64,000 bases of DNA. Source: HyVt-477 sp965224605 (GTDB lineage Bacteria; Pseudomonadota; Gammaproteobacteria; Thiotrichales; Thiotrichaceae). The notes beneath the pieces were generated by a model. It saw only the letters and a list, made by a program, of their open reading frames with translations, searched no databases and was not told the DNA's origin. The number at the start of each line of letters is the position of its first letter. Within the stretch, counting starts at the first letter, position 1. Shown here one piece after another: positions 41,826-52,013 of this stretch. The stretch covers positions 186,001 to 250,000 of the forward strand of contig CBDCZP010000005.1 in the NCBI GenBank assembly GCA_965224605.1, given 5' to 3'. The position numbers and the translations under genes are program-made.

Positions 41826-44800
41826 ATGAAATGGATAAAAACCTTATTGGTTCACTTGCTATCGGCTCGCCTAAATCTGATGAGGACAATAATTACATCA
41901 GTACACCGAATAACCTTATTCATTCTGATCAGCCTTTCCTTCTTTAACCTCCCTCAAGCCTATGCAGCCGCTCCAACTAATGGACTCATTGCACACTGGT
42001 TATTAAATGAAGGAAGTGGGACTACAGCGAATGACGATACCGCAAACAACCATGATGGAACAATCAGTGGTACCAGTTGGAATAGCAACACCTTAACATT
42101 TGATGGTAATGATGATTATGTCAATCTGGGAGGGCTTGATGTATCTGGAAGCGCTATAACCTTAAGTGCCAGAGTAATGTCATCTAATTTAGTCAATTGC
42201 GGTGGTAGAGATTGCCGGATTATATCCAAAGCTACAGGCGTTAGCAGTAGTGACCATTATTGGATGTTAAGTACTGTCAGTGGTGGTAGTGGTACAACAA
42301 GGCTACGTTTTCGGCTTAAAGTGAATGGCGTGACAAAAACCTTAGTCTCTACCGCTGCTGGAGAAGTCGCTGACGATGAGTTGTTTCATATAGCTGCGAC
42401 CTACGATGGCTCTAACATGCGTTTATATAAAAATGGTGCTGAGGTAGGTAGTTTGGTAGCCAATGGAGCTATTAATACCGATAGTGGTATTGAAGCGTGG
42501 ATTGGTGGCAACCCCGATGGTGCAAATTCACGTCCATGGGAAGGCACAATTGCTGATATACGACTCTATGATAGAGCACTCACTAGTGCTGAAATCACTC
42601 AAGTTAATAATAGCGTATCTGAATCAAATAGTAGTAGTGCAACAGGTGAACTGACTGCACACTGGTTGTTAAATGAAGGGAGTGGGGCTACAGCTAATGA
42701 CAGCACCACTAATAATTATGATGGAACAATCAATGGCGCCAGTTGGAATAGCAACACCCTCACATTTGATGGAAGTAATGATTATATCAATTTAGGAGTT
42801 CTTGATGTATCTGGCGATGCTTTAACCTTAAGCGCCAGAGTCATGTCATCAAATTTAGCAAACTGTAATAGTCTAGACTGTCGTATTATATCCAAAGCCT
42901 CAAGTACAGCTGAAAACGACCACTATTGGATGTTAAGTACCACCAATAGTGGTGGCGTAGCGAGGTTGCGCTTCCGACTTAAGGTGAATGGTACAACACA
43001 GACCCTAATATCTGATGCCACAGGAGTAGTGGAAGATGATGAGCTATTCCATGTAGCTGCAACCTATGACGGCTCTCACATGCGTTTATACAAAAACGGG
43101 GTTGAAGTGGGTAGCAAGGTTGCTAGCGGAAACATCGGAACTAATAACAACGTTGAAGCCTGGATAGGTGGCAACCCTGATGGGGCAGCTTCTCGCCCTT
43201 GGGAAGGCACTATTGCTGATGTGCGATTGTACAATCTAACACTCACGGCTGCTGAAATCACGGAGCTGTCAAGTAGCTCGTCAAGTCCAGGAGTTTGCCC
43301 TGGCGTTAGTTCATTTGGTGTGAGGTATATAGAAAGCGATGCTAGTTGGAATTGGATCCAACAATACCCTAATGGTGCTAATCAACCATTATCAGTGCCA
43401 GACTCGAATATCAATCAAATTAAAGCGGCTCTTATAAATGATAAGTTAATACTAGTCATAGACAATATGACAGAAAGCGCCCACACCAGTTTTTATATTG
43501 ATGCAGATAATGATTTATCGACTGGCTATGGCAGCATGGGGGCTGATTACCGTACTGTTGATAACTCAATTTATGAATATAACGGAGCTGGAGGAGGCGC
43601 TTGGGACTGGCAGGGCTTTGTATGGAAAGGCAATGTAACACACCAAACCTATAAAGAATCTACACGTGTTGAAATTCCTATCAGCTATTTGTCGCAGTTA
43701 GATATCAACACAAATTGTGTAGCAGAGACCCTTACTTTAACAGGTACCCTAAGAGACTTTCACGATACACATCCCGATTTTGAATCCAGTGCAGCTAATT
43801 TTGGAGGAAATACTAATGATCCTATAGGTTTAGTTACAGGCATGGTCTCAAATAGCCTTGGATATAATAAAAAGCCTATTTTTAATAACGCTAGTAAATC
43901 AACCAGTACTGCCCATAACTTTAATCAGTGGTTTAGAGATGACTCAAGTGTTAATCAGTCAACGGCCTATAACATCACTCTACAAAAACAGGGAAATGTA
44001 TATGTCTATGATAGTGCTGTTACACCAGCAGGAAACACCAATAGCCCCGCTGGTTTTTTCCCTCTTGATGGGTTGTTGTTTGGAAATGAGGCTGTTCCCG
44101 GTAACTTCCCCGCTTGGTATGGAAACAGTTATGCCGACAATGGAAATTATGCTCATAACTACCATCTCACCTATGAAATTCATTCCGAATTCGCCTATCA
44201 AGGCGGTGAAACCTTTACATTTAGTGGTGATGATGATTTATGGGTATTTATTAATAACCAGCTTGTTGTAGATCTTGGTGGTATTCATGGCGTTGAACAT
44301 GGCTCTATTGATCTGGATACCTTAGGATTAACAGTAGGAGAGACCTATAACTTTGATATGTTTTGGGCGGAGCGACATGTCGCAGCATCGAACATTAAAA
44401 TTACAACTTCAATAGGATTGGGTGGCGATACCACTGCCCCCACAACTTATGACTATGGTGACGCTCCCACTACAGGAACTAGTTATGGAGAGGCCATTCA
44501 TACGATAGTTGATGGCATTTATCTGGGGTCGGCCTTGCCGGATGCCGATGCTTCAAATCAAGCTACTACAGATGCAGATGGCGATGATACTAATGGTGCA
44601 GATGACGAGGATGGAATTACTATCCCCGCATTTACCCAAGGCAGCAATGCAAGTATTACAGCTAACGTAACAGGTGCTGGTGCTTACCTTCAAGCCTGGA
44701 TAGATTGGAATGGTGATGGAGATTTTAATGATTCTGGCGAACTCATTGCCAGCAACCTTCAAGATAACGATGTTGATGATACAAATAATACAACCGGTAC

Positions 44801-47800
44801 TATAAGTTTTTCTGTGGCGGTTCCCGCTGACGCAACGATGGATCAAACCTATGCACGTTTCCGCTGGTCAACCACACCTCATTTGAGTGCTGTTACTTTT
44901 GATTCAGCTGATATTGCTACAGACGGTGAAGTTGAGGATTATGCAATCACCATTGGAGGAAGCTGTGGAACTGACACAATTCCTGCGGGCAGCCCAACGG
45001 CACATTTAACGGAAGCAAGAGTGTCATGGAATATTACAGGCTCTTTTGGAAATGGCCCTATACGGCTCAATTCTTTCACTGTCGTTGGAGAACCTGACAA
45101 AGTCTTCCATAATCTAATTGTCCCTGATGATGTGAATTACAGTTTTCAATCACCCGCAGCAGGCAACCAATTTATAACCAATCAGGGAAATAGATGGAAA
45201 AATATCACGGACGATACAGAATTTTTTAAAGCGGCAGTGATAGAAGCGAATGCAAGCAGAGACTTGTCTCATTATCTCTCCCTTGATGGCGGTGGTAGTG
45301 GTGGTATCAACAGCACGGATTACACAGAATTTCTCTATAACACACCTATTAAATCCGCAGGGGATCGCTATATTCTTATCTCAGAGCGATTTGGTAATAA
45401 CCGAATGGGAGTTGAAGCTTTGGACGCCGACGGTAATGTGATTGGCAACATGGCAGAAGTTATTCCTAATACAACCAACGTTGATACGGGCATTACCATA
45501 CGAACAACACTAACGACCGGACCGCTACAAAATATATTTTTTACTATTTATCCACTAACCGCAATCGCACCTCGTGGAGCCGATATACATGGTGTTCGCT
45601 TAACCCAAACGGGTGCTACTGGTTATGATGGTGGTGATAGCAAAGTCTTTATTATGGTAGACCCAGAGACCATGCCCAAATCCTGTACCTGTGAAGCTGG
45701 CTCTGTGGTCATCCCTGACGGAAACCCAACGGCTGCGTTAACTACCGCTCAAGTATCATGGGACATTACAGGTACCTTTGGCAATGGACCTATTAACCTT
45801 AATTCATTCACAGTAGCAGGTGAACCTAGACCGTTTACTGATATCATCTTGCCAGATTCTGTGGGCTATGAATTTCAGGAATTACGAGGAACGCATCAGT
45901 TCGTTACCAAACAAGGAGTTGTGGGGCTTAACAGTGAGGATGATCCGGACTTATTTAATACCGCCTTAGTAACGGCTAATACAAGTAGAGATTTATCCTA
46001 TTACCTCTCTTTAGATAGAGGGATACACCCTACAGACTACACAGAGTTCTTCTACGATACCCCTATTCAATCTGCGGGTAATCGCTATGTTCTTATTTCT
46101 GAGCGATGGGGTAATAATGGAATGCAAATACAAGCATTAGATGCCAATGGAGACGTTATAAGTGCAGGTGCTCCGGTCATTGTTAAAACCGATAGCAATA
46201 CAACCCATATTCCATCTGGGGCAGTCGTTCGTAGAGTTCTTGGGGATGGTTTAGAACAAGAGATATATTTTACTATTTATCCTCTTACCGCTATTGCATC
46301 TCGAACAACCGAGATATATGGAATTCGGTTGACCCAAATTGGTCCGCACCCAAATGGTGCTACAGATGGCGGTGATGGCAAGGTCTTTATTATGGTTGAT
46401 CCTTTAACCATGCCCAACTGTAATGATCGAAGTGATGCCCCTACGTCAGGCACTCAGTATGGAGAAGCCATGCATACGGTTATTGAAGGTGTCTATCTTG
46501 GAGCTAGTGCTCCTGATACCGAAACGACTAGCCAAGCTTCAGCCAATGCTGATGGTGATGATAACAATGGCAGTGATGATGAAGATGGTGTTTCAATTCC
46601 CGAGCTTACCCAAGGAGTAACTACAACATTTACAGCAACAGTATCGGGTATAGGCGGCTATCTACAGGGTTGGATAGACTGGAATGGCGATGGTGATTTC
46701 ATTGATGCCAATGAACAAATCGTTACGAATCTTCAGGACAATACTGCCGATGATGCGGATAACACCACTGGCATTATTAGTTTTGATATAAGTGTACCTG
46801 ATGCTGCAACAACCGCACAAACTTACGCCCGTTTCCGTTGGTCTAACACGTTAAGTCTAGATTCAACCACACCAGCAAATAGTGGCGAAGTTGAAGACTA
46901 CAGTCTTACCATAAGAGAAAATCTGGCATCTTGTTCTATAGATGACCCGACAGCAGGCGTTTACAGCACGGCATCTGTTGCTAGTAATTCTAACTATTTA
47001 TCAACCCATACTCGCATTTACCAAGCTAAATATAATTCAGCTAATTGGGAAGGTCAGTTACGATCCTATGATCTAAAAACAACCGCTCAAGATGGTAATG
47101 TAAAAACACAAAAGTGGAATGCTGCGGATACCATCAACCGAAGCAGTCGAGAATTATTCACTTATGACCCAACTGAAGACGACGATGATAAAGGCATCTC
47201 ACTAACTTGGGATAATCTCAATAGCCAGCAAAGAGCCAGTCTCATTGATGGGGGTAGTACTGCGTTAGGTGAAAAGCGTTTAGCCTGGTTACAAGGTGAT
47301 GATGTAGATGAAGGCACTACTCTACGAGCAAGAACCAAAATTCTCGGCGATATTATTCATTCAAACATGGTCTTCAAAGGCAAAACAACTAACTATGGTT
47401 ATAAACAACTCAGTGGCGCAGAAGGCACAGGATACGCTTCTTTCTTATCCACAAAACTATCCAGTCAAGAAGCTATATTTGTAGGCTCTAATGACGGTAT
47501 GCTTCATGCCATTGATGCGGATGATGGCTCAGAATTATTTGCTTATGTCCCTAACGAAGTATTTCCTAAAATTGCCACACTTAGCAACCTCAAGTACGGC
47601 TGTAGTGAGGACGATTGTTTACCGCATGAGTATCTTGTCGATGGCGTTTCATCCTTGGGAGATGCCTATTTCGATTCAAGCTGGCATACCGTTTTACTGG
47701 GCACATTAGGTTTGGGCGGTAAAGCCATTTACGCATTGGATGTGACGGATGCAGATAATTTCGACAGTACGGATGTTTTATGGGAGATTTCAACCACCCA

Positions 47801-48923
47801 ATCCCCTGATCATCATTCAATATTTGCTAACCACTTGGGTTATAGCCTTCCGAAAGCAAGCGTAATACGCATGGCTAATGGAAAATGGGTTGCCATAGTA
47901 AGCAACGGTTACAACAGCGAAAGCAATCAAGCGGTTTTGTTTATCATTGACATTGAAACGGGAGAATTGATTAAAGAGATCAATACAGGTGTTGGCTCAG
48001 ACATTGATAAGAACGGTCTATCAACACCCACCGCTGTTGATAGTAATGGTGATTCGATCACTGATATTATTTACGCGGGCGACTTACTCGGAAACTTATG
48101 GGCATTTGATGTCAGCTCTTCTGATCCTGATAATTGGTCAGTTCGCTATAGTGTTGACTCATCCCCCATCCCCCTATTCCGTACATGCGAAGATGATGAT
48201 TGTACAAAACCACAGATCATTACTGCACCTCCCCAAATAGGAAGACATCCCTTGGGTGGATTGATGATCTACGTGGGAACAGGAAAGTATTTCGATGTCA
48301 CAGATAATTATTATGACGGTGCCACTCCTGCTATCAACAGCATTTACGGGCTTCGGGATAATGGCTCAGCTATTAGCTCTAAGGATCAGCTTGAAGCACA
48401 AACCATTCTGGCCGAAATAAACATCAGCGGAACGATAAATAGCCGTGTCACATCCGTAAATACAGTCGATTATTCAAGTAAACAAGGTTGGACTATGGAT
48501 TTACTGAAACCACCTAGCGATACAGCAGAAGGCGAACGCATCATTTCACAAGCCCTGCTGCGCGAAGGCCGGCTGATATTTACCACTCTGATACCTCCTG
48601 AAAATAGTTGTTCTGTCAGTGGTGAAAGCTGGTTGATGGAGTTAAATGCACTCGATGGAAAACGTTTGGGCGAGATACCGTTTGATACCAATAATGACAA
48701 GAGATTTACCGTTGATGATAATGTTGACTATAACGATCAAAGTACCATTATTTCTGGAATACAAGATACCTCGTTGGGGGTGATTTTTAGCACCCCTACC
48801 ATCATTAATCACTCAACGCAGTCTGAAGGTAAATATGTGACGGGTACAAGCGGCACAATAGGTATGTTTAGAGAATCGGCAAGTCGTATTTCCGGGAGAA
48901 TGTCCTGGAGGCAATTACGCTAA
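41826..48923 (+). CDS. pilY1: Giant mosaic PilY1-like pilus tip protein with LamG, fibro-slime and GEVED domains
   Basis: 2365 residues, about twice a normal PilY1. Order: signal peptide (to about 47, ending AYA-A); two LamG/concanavalin-like domains (about 49-262 and 274-480, each with HWLLNEGSG and LFHxAATYDGS); an unknown beta domain (about 489-655); a fibro-slime/PA14-like domain (about 680-860, GDDDLWVFINNQLVVDLGG); GEVED (about 875-1045, DYGDAP and GEVEDYAI); two copies of another beta domain (about 1054-1286 and 1292-1525); a second GEVED (about 1534-1697); and the PilY1 beta-propeller (about 1702-2355, FVGSNDGMLHAIDADDG and GTLGLGGKAIYALDV) with an EF-like calcium loop DSNGDSITD near 2070. 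PilY1 caps the pilus and mediates adhesion. Minor pilin genes follow. Confidence 0.9.
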   Translation: MKWIKTLLVHLLSARLNLMRTIITSVHRITLFILISLSFFNLPQAYAAAPTNGLIAHWLLNEGSGTTANDDTANNHDGTISGTSWNSNTLTFDGNDDYVNLGGLDVSGSAITLSARVMSSNLVNCGGRDCRIISKATGVSSSDHYWMLSTVSGGSGTTRLRFRLKVNGVTKTLVSTAAGEVADDELFHIAATYDGSNMRLYKNGAEVGSLVANGAINTDSGIEAWIGGNPDGANSRPWEGTIADIRLYDRALTSAEITQVNNSVSESNSSSATGELTAHWLLNEGSGATANDSTTNNYDGTINGASWNSNTLTFDGSNDYINLGVLDVSGDALTLSARVMSSNLANCNSLDCRIISKASSTAENDHYWMLSTTNSGGVARLRFRLKVNGTTQTLISDATGVVEDDELFHVAATYDGSHMRLYKNGVEVGSKVASGNIGTNNNVEAWIGGNPDGAASRPWEGTIADVRLYNLTLTAAEITELSSSSSSPGVCPGVSSFGVRYIESDASWNWIQQYPNGANQPLSVPDSNINQIKAALINDKLILVIDNMTESAHTSFYIDADNDLSTGYGSMGADYRTVDNSIYEYNGAGGGAWDWQGFVWKGNVTHQTYKESTRVEIPISYLSQLDINTNCVAETLTLTGTLRDFHDTHPDFESSAANFGGNTNDPIGLVTGMVSNSLGYNKKPIFNNASKSTSTAHNFNQWFRDDSSVNQSTAYNITLQKQGNVYVYDSAVTPAGNTNSPAGFFPLDGLLFGNEAVPGNFPAWYGNSYADNGNYAHNYHLTYEIHSEFAYQGGETFTFSGDDDLWVFINNQLVVDLGGIHGVEHGSIDLDTLGLTVGETYNFDMFWAERHVAASNIKITTSIGLGGDTTAPTTYDYGDAPTTGTSYGEAIHTIVDGIYLGSALPDADASNQATTDADGDDTNGADDEDGITIPAFTQGSNASITANVTGAGAYLQAWIDWNGDGDFNDSGELIASNLQDNDVDDTNNTTGTISFSVAVPADATMDQTYARFRWSTTPHLSAVTFDSADIATDGEVEDYAITIGGSCGTDTIPAGSPTAHLTEARVSWNITGSFGNGPIRLNSFTVVGEPDKVFHNLIVPDDVNYSFQSPAAGNQFITNQGNRWKNITDDTEFFKAAVIEANASRDLSHYLSLDGGGSGGINSTDYTEFLYNTPIKSAGDRYILISERFGNNRMGVEALDADGNVIGNMAEVIPNTTNVDTGITIRTTLTTGPLQNIFFTIYPLTAIAPRGADIHGVRLTQTGATGYDGGDSKVFIMVDPETMPKSCTCEAGSVVIPDGNPTAALTTAQVSWDITGTFGNGPINLNSFTVAGEPRPFTDIILPDSVGYEFQELRGTHQFVTKQGVVGLNSEDDPDLFNTALVTANTSRDLSYYLSLDRGIHPTDYTEFFYDTPIQSAGNRYVLISERWGNNGMQIQALDANGDVISAGAPVIVKTDSNTTHIPSGAVVRRVLGDGLEQEIYFTIYPLTAIASRTTEIYGIRLTQIGPHPNGATDGGDGKVFIMVDPLTMPNCNDRSDAPTSGTQYGEAMHTVIEGVYLGASAPDTETTSQASANADGDDNNGSDDEDGVSIPELTQGVTTTFTATVSGIGGYLQGWIDWNGDGDFIDANEQIVTNLQDNTADDADNTTGIISFDISVPDAATTAQTYARFRWSNTLSLDSTTPANSGEVEDYSLTIRENLASCSIDDPTAGVYSTASVASNSNYLSTHTRIYQAKYNSANWEGQLRSYDLKTTAQDGNVKTQKWNAADTINRSSRELFTYDPTEDDDDKGISLTWDNLNSQQRASLIDGGSTALGEKRLAWLQGDDVDEGTTLRARTKILGDIIHSNMVFKGKTTNYGYKQLSGAEGTGYASFLSTKLSSQEAIFVGSNDGMLHAIDADDGSELFAYVPNEVFPKIATLSNLKYGCSEDDCLPHEYLVDGVSSLGDAYFDSSWHTVLLGTLGLGGKAIYALDVTDADNFDSTDVLWEISTTQSPDHHSIFANHLGYSLPKASVIRMANGKWVAIVSNGYNSESNQAVLFIIDIETGELIKEINTGVGSDIDKNGLSTPTAVDSNGDSITDIIYAGDLLGNLWAFDVSSSDPDNWSVRYSVDSSPIPLFRTCEDDDCTKPQIITAPPQIGRHPLGGLMIYVGTGKYFDVTDNYYDGATPAINSIYGLRDNGSAISSKDQLEAQTILAEINISGTINSRVTSVNTVDYSSKQGWTMDLLKPPSDTAEGERIISQALLREGRLIFTTLIPPENSCSVSGESWLMELNALDGKRLGEIPFDTNNDKRFTVDDNVDYNDQSTIISGIQDTSLGVIFSTPTIINHSTQSEGKYVTGTSGTIGMFRESASRISGRMSWRQLR

Positions 48924-48947
48924 AGCACTCGCAATGATAATAATAAA

Positions 48948-49099
48948 CTAGGCTATTCAATACTAGAAAAACAGGGACGTAGAATGTGCAAAACGCTAGT
49001 GTGCGCATCAATTTCGTACTTGAAAAGATGCGCACGCTTCGCTTTGCACATCCTACAAGTTGTATTTCTAGCAAAGTTTCATAGTATTGAACAGCCTTG
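48948..49099. mobile_element. MITE copy C (diverged, 152 bp)
   Basis: Ends CTAGGCTATTCAATACTA and TAGTATTGAACAGCCTTG are inverted repeats with a few mismatches and are clearly related to the CAGGGCTGTTCAATGCTA ends of the copies at 9909 and 62850. Interior differs and makes its own long hairpin (GTAGAATGTGCAAA / TTTGCACATCCTAC; TGTGCGCATC / GATGCGCACG). Flanks AATAATAAA and AATAATAAG look like an aged 8-9-bp target duplication. Sits between pilY1 and the pilin genes. Confidence 0.75.
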
Positions 49100-49114
49100 A
49101 ATAATAAGCAGGCT

Positions 49115-49666
49115 ATGTTAAATAACCCATTTAAAATGAATAAAAAAACAGGTTTTACCTTAATAGAGTTAATGGTAACCATCTCAGTGGCTTCCATATT
49201 TCTGACGATGTCTGTTCCTTCCATGAAAAAAATGCTACAGCAAAATAAAATCACTGCGCTACATAATCAATTGTTATCTGCGTTAAGTTTTACCCGCAAT
49301 AATGCTATTACTAGGGGATCATGGGCTACTTTATGCCACAGCAATGCAGCCCGTACCCGCTGTACGACACCCGATTCTTCGTGGGTTAACGGTTGGATTA
49401 TTTTTCACGACAAAGATAACGATGGCATAGTCGATAGTAACGAAACGATCTTGACTGCGACCAACAAGCTACCTGCCAGTATCAATATACTCTCATATAG
49501 AAGCAGGATCAGTTATAGCTCGCAAGGTTATGCCGTAGGCTATGCTGGAAAGATCACCTTTTGTGACTCGCAAAATATTGCCACAAAAAAAGGCATGATC
49601 GTCTCCTCAAATGGACGAGTTCGAACCGCTACCTCCAGTGATACATTAGCAACTTGCCCGGATTAA
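49115..49666 (+). CDS. fimT: Type IV pilus minor pilin FimT/GspH-like
   Basis: 183 residues from the ATG at 49115 (AGCAGG before it; TTG at 49097 lies at the MITE edge and the ATG at 49136 is also possible). Prepilin signature KTGFTLIELMVTISVA, cleaved after Gly, with the Glu5 of mature pilins. GspH-like body: HNQLLSALSFTRNNAITRG and the C-terminal ITFCDSQN...SSNGRVRT. Thought to help pilus assembly and, in relatives, DNA binding for uptake. First of the fimT-pilV-pilW-pilX group. Confidence 0.9.
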   Translation: MLNNPFKMNKKTGFTLIELMVTISVASIFLTMSVPSMKKMLQQNKITALHNQLLSALSFTRNNAITRGSWATLCHSNAARTRCTTPDSSWVNGWIIFHDKDNDGIVDSNETILTATNKLPASINILSYRSRISYSSQGYAVGYAGKITFCDSQNIATKKGMIVSSNGRVRTATSSDTLATCPD

Positions 49667-49670
49667 CGAC

Positions 49671-50177
49671 ATGTACAAAAAATGTAAAAGAAACACGGGT
49701 TTTTCACTCATAGAAGCACTGATCACTTTGGTCATTTTATCGTTTAGTTTATTTAGTATCGTCACCTTACAGGTTAAAGCTCAACAATTTAGTAATACTG
49801 CTCGTTTTACTACACAAGCAACATTACTCGCACACGATATGCTTGAACGAATGCGATCAAACCCGGCAGGGCTATCATCAGGAAACTACAACCTCCCTAG
49901 TGCAACGAAACATATAAATTGTTACACACTAACAGGGTGTATTGCTTCAGATATGGCTGAAAATGATATGTATGAATGGGCTGGCAACTCATCGAGTAGT
50001 GTTTCACACCGGCTACCTAGTAGTGTTGCAACTGTCTGCGTTGATTCTACTTTTGATGATGGCGAACCCGACAGTTTTGCTTGTGATAATAGCGGCGATA
50101 TTTATGCCATAAAAATATGGTGGCTAGATTCAAATGCAGAAGTACAACGTTTTGTAACAACGGTAGCCTTTAAATAA
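49671..50177 (+). CDS. pilV: Minor pilin PilV
   Basis: 168 residues. Leader MYKKCKRNTG then FSLIEALITLVILSFSLF, class III signal with Glu5. The region LLAHDMLERMRSNPAGLSSGNY is the PilV signature. Four Cys in the C-terminal domain, probably disulfide-bonded in the periplasm. Ends overlapping pilW by one base (TAATG). Part of the tip-priming complex with PilW, PilX and PilY1. Confidence 0.92.
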   Translation: MYKKCKRNTGFSLIEALITLVILSFSLFSIVTLQVKAQQFSNTARFTTQATLLAHDMLERMRSNPAGLSSGNYNLPSATKHINCYTLTGCIASDMAENDMYEWAGNSSSSVSHRLPSSVATVCVDSTFDDGEPDSFACDNSGDIYAIKIWWLDSNAEVQRFVTTVAFK

Positions 50178-51316
50178 TGGATAGAGTAACCCATAATAGT
50201 CAAAAAGGTTTAACCCTGATTGAGCTGATGATTGCCATGCTAGTAGGTTCAATATTATTGATCGGCGTATACCAGTTATTCTATTCAAGCAAACAAGCAA
50301 ATACCCTTCTCACTACCGAAGCTGAAATGCAAGAAAACGCACGTTTCGCTTTTTCTGTGATGACTTCTGTGCTTCAAGAAGCTGGGAACTTTGGATGCCA
50401 ATCATCTAGCCTAATGACATTAAACTCGCTAGTAAAAACAACCAGTGATACGTTTCGTCCTTGGCGATCCATTGAAGGATGGGAAGCTAGCGGTACCCAT
50501 TACGGTGAATCCTATACTCCAGACCTAAACTCAAGTGTCGGCCAATCAACAGGACTACATTGGTTAACCTCTAACCAAGCCACTAAAGACACAGGAATAA
50601 AATCCAAAAGTCATTCCGATATAGTAAAAGTCTGGTATACAAAAAAGAAGAAGAGTTCTCTTTCTACAATAAACAATGGTGTTTTAACTTTTCCAGCGCT
50701 TAACCTCAAACAAGGTGACATTCTCGTCATCAATGATTGTCAAACCGTCACCTTTGCACAAGTTTGCTCTTGTGATACCAGTGATTCCATTCCTTGTGAT
50801 GGAGATGATGGAAAAGCTAATATCTCCCCAGACGCCTGCGGTACGCCAGGTAATTATACGTTCAATCACACCAATCTTAATCAGGCAACGACTGAAATCA
50901 GCGTATTAGAAGAGGCGATATTTTTTGTTGGAAAACGTTCCGACAGCACCACCGGTTATCAAAGTAATGCCCCTTCCTTGTATGTTAAACATTTAGGGAA
51001 TAACTCAACACCCAGCTCCAAGGAAGAAATACTTGAAGGGGTGGAAAGTCTACAAGTTCTATACGGTCAAGACACGAACAACAATAATTCGCCTAATTAC
51101 TATGTGAGTGCCAATCAAATAACGGACTGGACAAAAGTCGTTAGCGTCAGAATTAGCTTATTACTTCGTTCATTAAAAAATAATATAACGATTGGTACAC
51201 AGGCGATTAGTTTCAATGGCAACTCCATAAATATAGATTCAGATACATCAGATCGTTATCTACGACGTGTGTTTACATCCACTATCTCTTTACGGAATAG
51301 AAATGTTGGATATTAG
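50177..51316 (+). CDS. pilW: Minor pilin PilW
   Basis: 379 residues, typical long minor pilin. Leader ends QKG, then LTLIELMIAMLVGSILLIGVYQLFYSS. Conserved ARFAFSVMTSVLQEAGNFGCQ near residue 58 and the C-terminal WTKVVSVRISLLLRS, FTSTISLRNRN. Cys-rich middle (CQTVTFAQVCSCDTSDSIPCDGD). Translationally coupled to pilV. Confidence 0.93.
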   Translation: MDRVTHNSQKGLTLIELMIAMLVGSILLIGVYQLFYSSKQANTLLTTEAEMQENARFAFSVMTSVLQEAGNFGCQSSSLMTLNSLVKTTSDTFRPWRSIEGWEASGTHYGESYTPDLNSSVGQSTGLHWLTSNQATKDTGIKSKSHSDIVKVWYTKKKKSSLSTINNGVLTFPALNLKQGDILVINDCQTVTFAQVCSCDTSDSIPCDGDDGKANISPDACGTPGNYTFNHTNLNQATTEISVLEEAIFFVGKRSDSTTGYQSNAPSLYVKHLGNNSTPSSKEEILEGVESLQVLYGQDTNNNNSPNYYVSANQITDWTKVVSVRISLLLRSLKNNITIGTQAISFNGNSINIDSDTSDRYLRRVFTSTISLRNRNVGY

Positions 51317-51369
51317 ATTAATTGAGATCTTACATGCGCAACTAGATAATTAAAGTACAGAGGTAAAAA

Positions 51370-51888
51370 ATGAAATCACCAACAAAGCAATCAGGAGCAG
51401 TATTAATCCTTAGCCTGATCGTCGTTATTATTTTGTCCCTGCTAGTAACTTCCGCAGTGCAAAGCACAATATTACAACAGAAAATGGCCACTAATCTACG
51501 TGATAAGGATTTGGCTTTTCAATCAGCTGAAACCTCCCTAAAATCAGGAGAGGGTTTTCTATACAACCGGCATAGAAATGATCTAGCAGGAACCTTTAGT
51601 GGTAATAATGGGCTATATACATTTAGCACATCAGCAGATAATGCAAGAACAAACCTTGATACTGAATCAAGTTGGGAAAACCTAAGCACCGTTCAATCCC
51701 ACAACTTATATCAAATCATCTCAAGACCTACTTATATTATCGAAGAATTACCTGAAATTATCGCTCCAGGTGATAGTCTTACCGTTCCTAGACCTGTTTC
51801 AGCCACCTATTATCGGGTTACATCAAAATCTAAAGGTGGAACTGATTCTTCACTGGTCATACTACAAAGTATTTATAAAAAATTATGA
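51370..51888 (+). CDS. pilX: Minor pilin PilX-like
   Basis: 172 residues. Short leader MKSPTKQSGAVLILSLIVVIILSLLVTSAVQSTILQQKMATNL region: here the PilX-type sequence QSGAVLILSLIV without Glu5, then LQQKMATNLRDKDLAFQSAE, the PilX/PilA-like signature. The AGAGG before the ATG is good. Last gene of the minor-pilin group; no pilE or other pilin follows. pilY1, often last in such operons, is here upstream. Confidence 0.88.
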   Translation: MKSPTKQSGAVLILSLIVVIILSLLVTSAVQSTILQQKMATNLRDKDLAFQSAETSLKSGEGFLYNRHRNDLAGTFSGNNGLYTFSTSADNARTNLDTESSWENLSTVQSHNLYQIISRPTYIIEELPEIIAPGDSLTVPRPVSATYYRVTSKSKGGTDSSLVILQSIYKKL

Positions 51889-52013
51889 TGCGACCGATCT
51901 TTGCATGAGAGGATAACGAGAGTAAAAGGGCTTTTATTGACACTTATTGTTTGCCTCTTATCTAAGATACGGTACATTAAGGAGTTCTTGCTTCAACATA
52001 AATAATAATTAAG

